Assembly (NCBI RefSeq): GCF_002240415.1
Contig: NZ_CP020028.1
Span: forward strand, 496,001 to 560,000
Source of the DNA: Paenibacillus kribbensis
GTDB taxonomy: Bacteria > Bacillota > Bacilli > Paenibacillales > Paenibacillaceae
Reading direction: 5' to 3'
Length of the DNA: 64,000 bases
Positions 62,599 to 64,000 of this stretch are shown one piece after another. Both the position numbers and the translations under genes were made by a program. The notes under the pieces were generated by a model. The model saw only the letters and a list, made by a program, of their open reading frames with translations, did not search any database and was not told the DNA's origin. Positions within the stretch are counted from its first letter, which is position 1; each line of letters begins with the position of its first letter.

Positions 62599-63733
62599 AT
62601 GAACTTATCGGTACGCTGACCTCTAGATCAGAGAAATACTCCTTTATTGGGTTACCTTCCTTATCCAATTCGAACTGACTTTTATTCCCTTCTTTAAAAA
62701 TGTATTTATAAACTTTAATAGTAATAACTTTTGGAGTGGATATAAAGGGTTCAAACTGAGAATCAGTCATTAGAATATTACCGTCTGTTGCACTCCAACC
62801 TTTACCTCCAATTTGTTTTAATTCATTTCCCTTATCATCATAAAGTTCGTAGTTTAGAAAAGGTAAAGTAGAGATCTTTAGGGGTTTGGGTAATTCAATA
62901 CGTGTAGTTATGTTAGTTGTAATTGGGGTCAGCTCAATCTTTTCCAATGTATAATGAATTTTCTCATACTGGCGTTTAAGGTCAGGTGTCTGTACTATAT
63001 TTTTTTTAGTATTCTTCTCAATAGGGATAATGATTTTGAATGGTTGTTGAATCCCAGACACGGGCATGGAAAGTGTTAAATCAAACTTATCTGGAAACGA
63101 TTTTCCTCCTTGGTTACGTAAATCTGAAAATTGTATAATTGTTGAGTTAGAATTTTTCCCAGGAATCATATAAGGATCAATGGAGTTGCTTGTGTTAGCA
63201 GGTGCATAAGAGTTTATTTCTTTTCCATTAATAGTAAGTATAACATCGTTGATCAGTGATGATACTGTTTCATTTGTAAATCTTTTGTCAGTGGTTTGCC
63301 GTTCTAAGGCGATTGATACACGTGTTCCATCGAACATAACTTCCGGTACGCTGAGAGTCAGGCCATCGTGAGTGTCACTAAGATTTGGTTTTGATAACAG
63401 CCCTTTTTCGTCTGCTGTTTGTAAACCAAGATCACCAGCAAGCTGGAATATAGAATCCATACCTGGAATTTGTCTAATGGATGCAGCCATAGTTGGAGAA
63501 ATAAAACTAGTACCAACCACAACCATAAATAAAATTGCAAGCGTAGCAGAAGTCGCAATAATTGTATTACGCGTCCTTTTGAGTGTAATGCTAGAACGCT
63601 TATAAAGCCTTGTGTCCATTTTCTCAAAGCGTTCCATAGTTTTATCAATTAAATCTACTTGGATTGGGGTATTCCGAATAAGCTTTTGTAAATGCTCGAT
63701 TTCTTTATCTTCCGGTTTTAAAGGAATGCTCAT
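62597..63733 (-). CDS. DUF4179-type membrane anti-sigma-like protein
   Basis: The 378-residue protein has a charged cytoplasmic N terminus (SIPLKPEDKEIEHLQKLI), one membrane span (about 60-80, TIIATSATLAILFMVVVG), and a large outer part with MDSIFQLAGDLGLQ and beta-rich repeats, the DUF4179 layout. Such proteins are encoded after ECF sigma genes and probably hold the sigma factor until a surface signal arrives. The ATG at 63733 has GGGAGG upstream and overlaps the sigma gene by 29 bases, so expression is coupled. Confidence 0.83.
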   Translation of the reverse strand: MSIPLKPEDKEIEHLQKLIRNTPIQVDLIDKTMERFEKMDTRLYKRSSITLKRTRNTIIATSATLAILFMVVVGTSFISPTMAASIRQIPGMDSIFQLAGDLGLQTADEKGLLSKPNLSDTHDGLTLSVPEVMFDGTRVSIALERQTTDKRFTNETVSSLINDVILTINGKEINSYAPANTSNSIDPYMIPGKNSNSTIIQFSDLRNQGGKSFPDKFDLTLSMPVSGIQQPFKIIIPIEKNTKKNIVQTPDLKRQYEKIHYTLEKIELTPITTNITTRIELPKPLKISTLPFLNYELYDDKGNELKQIGGKGWSATDGNILMTDSQFEPFISTPKVITIKVYKYIFKEGNKSQFELDKEGNPIKEYFSDLEVSVPISS

Positions 63734-64000
63734 ATGTTTTTCCTCCCTTTTCATTGTAGTTGATTAGCTTTTTACGGAGTCGCTCATATCTTTTTCGAAT
63801 AGTGGATGATTTCTGTCCCATAATTGTAGCAATCTCTTCGTAGTTGTAATCCTCAAGTGAACGTAGTAATAAAATTTGGCGATCTTTTAATGTTAGCTGG
63901 TCCAGTAACTCGTGAATTAAATTTGTATATTCGTGTATTGGTTGTTGTTTTAGGTTCAGTTTGTACTGAATGAAGGATTTGAATGTTCTAGCGTTTCTTT
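63705..64000 (-). CDS. ECF-type RNA polymerase sigma factor, C-terminal part
   Basis: The gene enters from the right edge on the minus strand, so only the last 98 codons are seen. They contain region 4: LTLKDRQILLLRSLEDYNYEE, then IATIMGQKSSTIRKRYERLR, the DNA-contacting helix-turn-helix. Region 2 lies outside. The TAA at 63705-63707 falls within the DUF4179 gene, a common overlap for ECF sigma/anti-sigma pairs. Confidence 0.85.
   Translation of the reverse strand, partial: RNARTFKSFIQYKLNLKQQPIHEYTNLIHELLDQLTLKDRQILLLRSLEDYNYEEIATIMGQKSSTIRKRYERLRKKLINYNEKGGKTYEHSFKTGR

Overview
The window looks like a chromosome segment of a Paenibacillus of the P. polymyxa group. The evidence is the Bacillus/Paenibacillus order of late flagellar, hpf-secA-prfB and ftsEX-ctp-minJ genes, Gram-positive Shine-Dalgarno sites with some TTG/GTG starts, an S-layer-homology protein, and a two-enzyme GH44-GH26 polysaccharidase with the architecture of the P. 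polymyxa enzyme Cel44C-Man26A. No tRNA, rRNA, CRISPR array or intact transposase gene was seen.

Layout. (1) 1-9.7 kb: late flagellar genes yvyF(partial)-flgM-flgN-flgK-flgL-fliW-csrA, then hag and flaG-fliD-fliS-fliT. SigD-type promoters stand before flgM, hag and flaG. The hag leader has two candidate CsrA sites, matching the FliW-CsrA-Hag feedback loop. A secreted-protein gene of unknown role lies on the opposite strand between csrA and hag. (2) 9.8-20.3 kb: a flagellin-glycosylation island with a Maf-type transferase and a pseudaminic-acid-like pathway (PseB, PseC, PseG, PseI and an SpsF/PseF-like cytidylyltransferase). It also has an ATP-grasp enzyme, a HAD phosphatase, an extended SDR and an AT-rich TylF-like methyltransferase; no PseH acetyltransferase is visible. 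(3) 20.3-28.9 kb: a cold-shock gene, a decayed DUF11 gene, hpf, secA, prfB with its programmed +1 frameshift, and a YitT-family membrane protein. (4) 29-37.6 kb: the arginine genes argC-J-B-D-F-G-H. (5) 37.9-46.8 kb: an envelope-glycan locus with a small coiled-coil protein, a membrane glycosyltransferase carrying c-di-GMP-type MshEN repeats, GtrB, GtrA and a GT-C-like protein, then an SLH protein and a VanW protein. (6) 47-54.5 kb: ftsE-ftsX-M23 peptidase-ctp-minJ (cell division and wall turnover), a small methyltransferase and an unknown gene. (7) 54.6-60.5 kb: the 3' scrap of a CBM3 gene, cel44C-man26A and an apparently unpaired sigI. They are followed by a possible SigI-type promoter and a compact structured RNA resembling the right end/guide-RNA scaffold of a TnpB (IS605/IS1341) element without tnpB. 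(8) 60.6-64 kb: an HTH-TPR regulator of RRNPP type, a small exported protein, and a DUF4179/ECF sigma pair cut by the window edge.

How it fits together: SigD and FlgM time late flagellar transcription, FliW/CsrA tune flagellin translation, and the Maf/Pse island probably glycosylates the exported flagellin. The 38-44 kb locus may link c-di-GMP to surface glycan synthesis. The strongest leads beyond routine annotation are the orphan structured RNA after sigI, the MshEN-glycosyltransferase locus, the Pse pathway with ATP-grasp/HAD in place of a visible acetyltransferase, the flgM promoter placed inside a terminator stem, and the structured element upstream of prfB.
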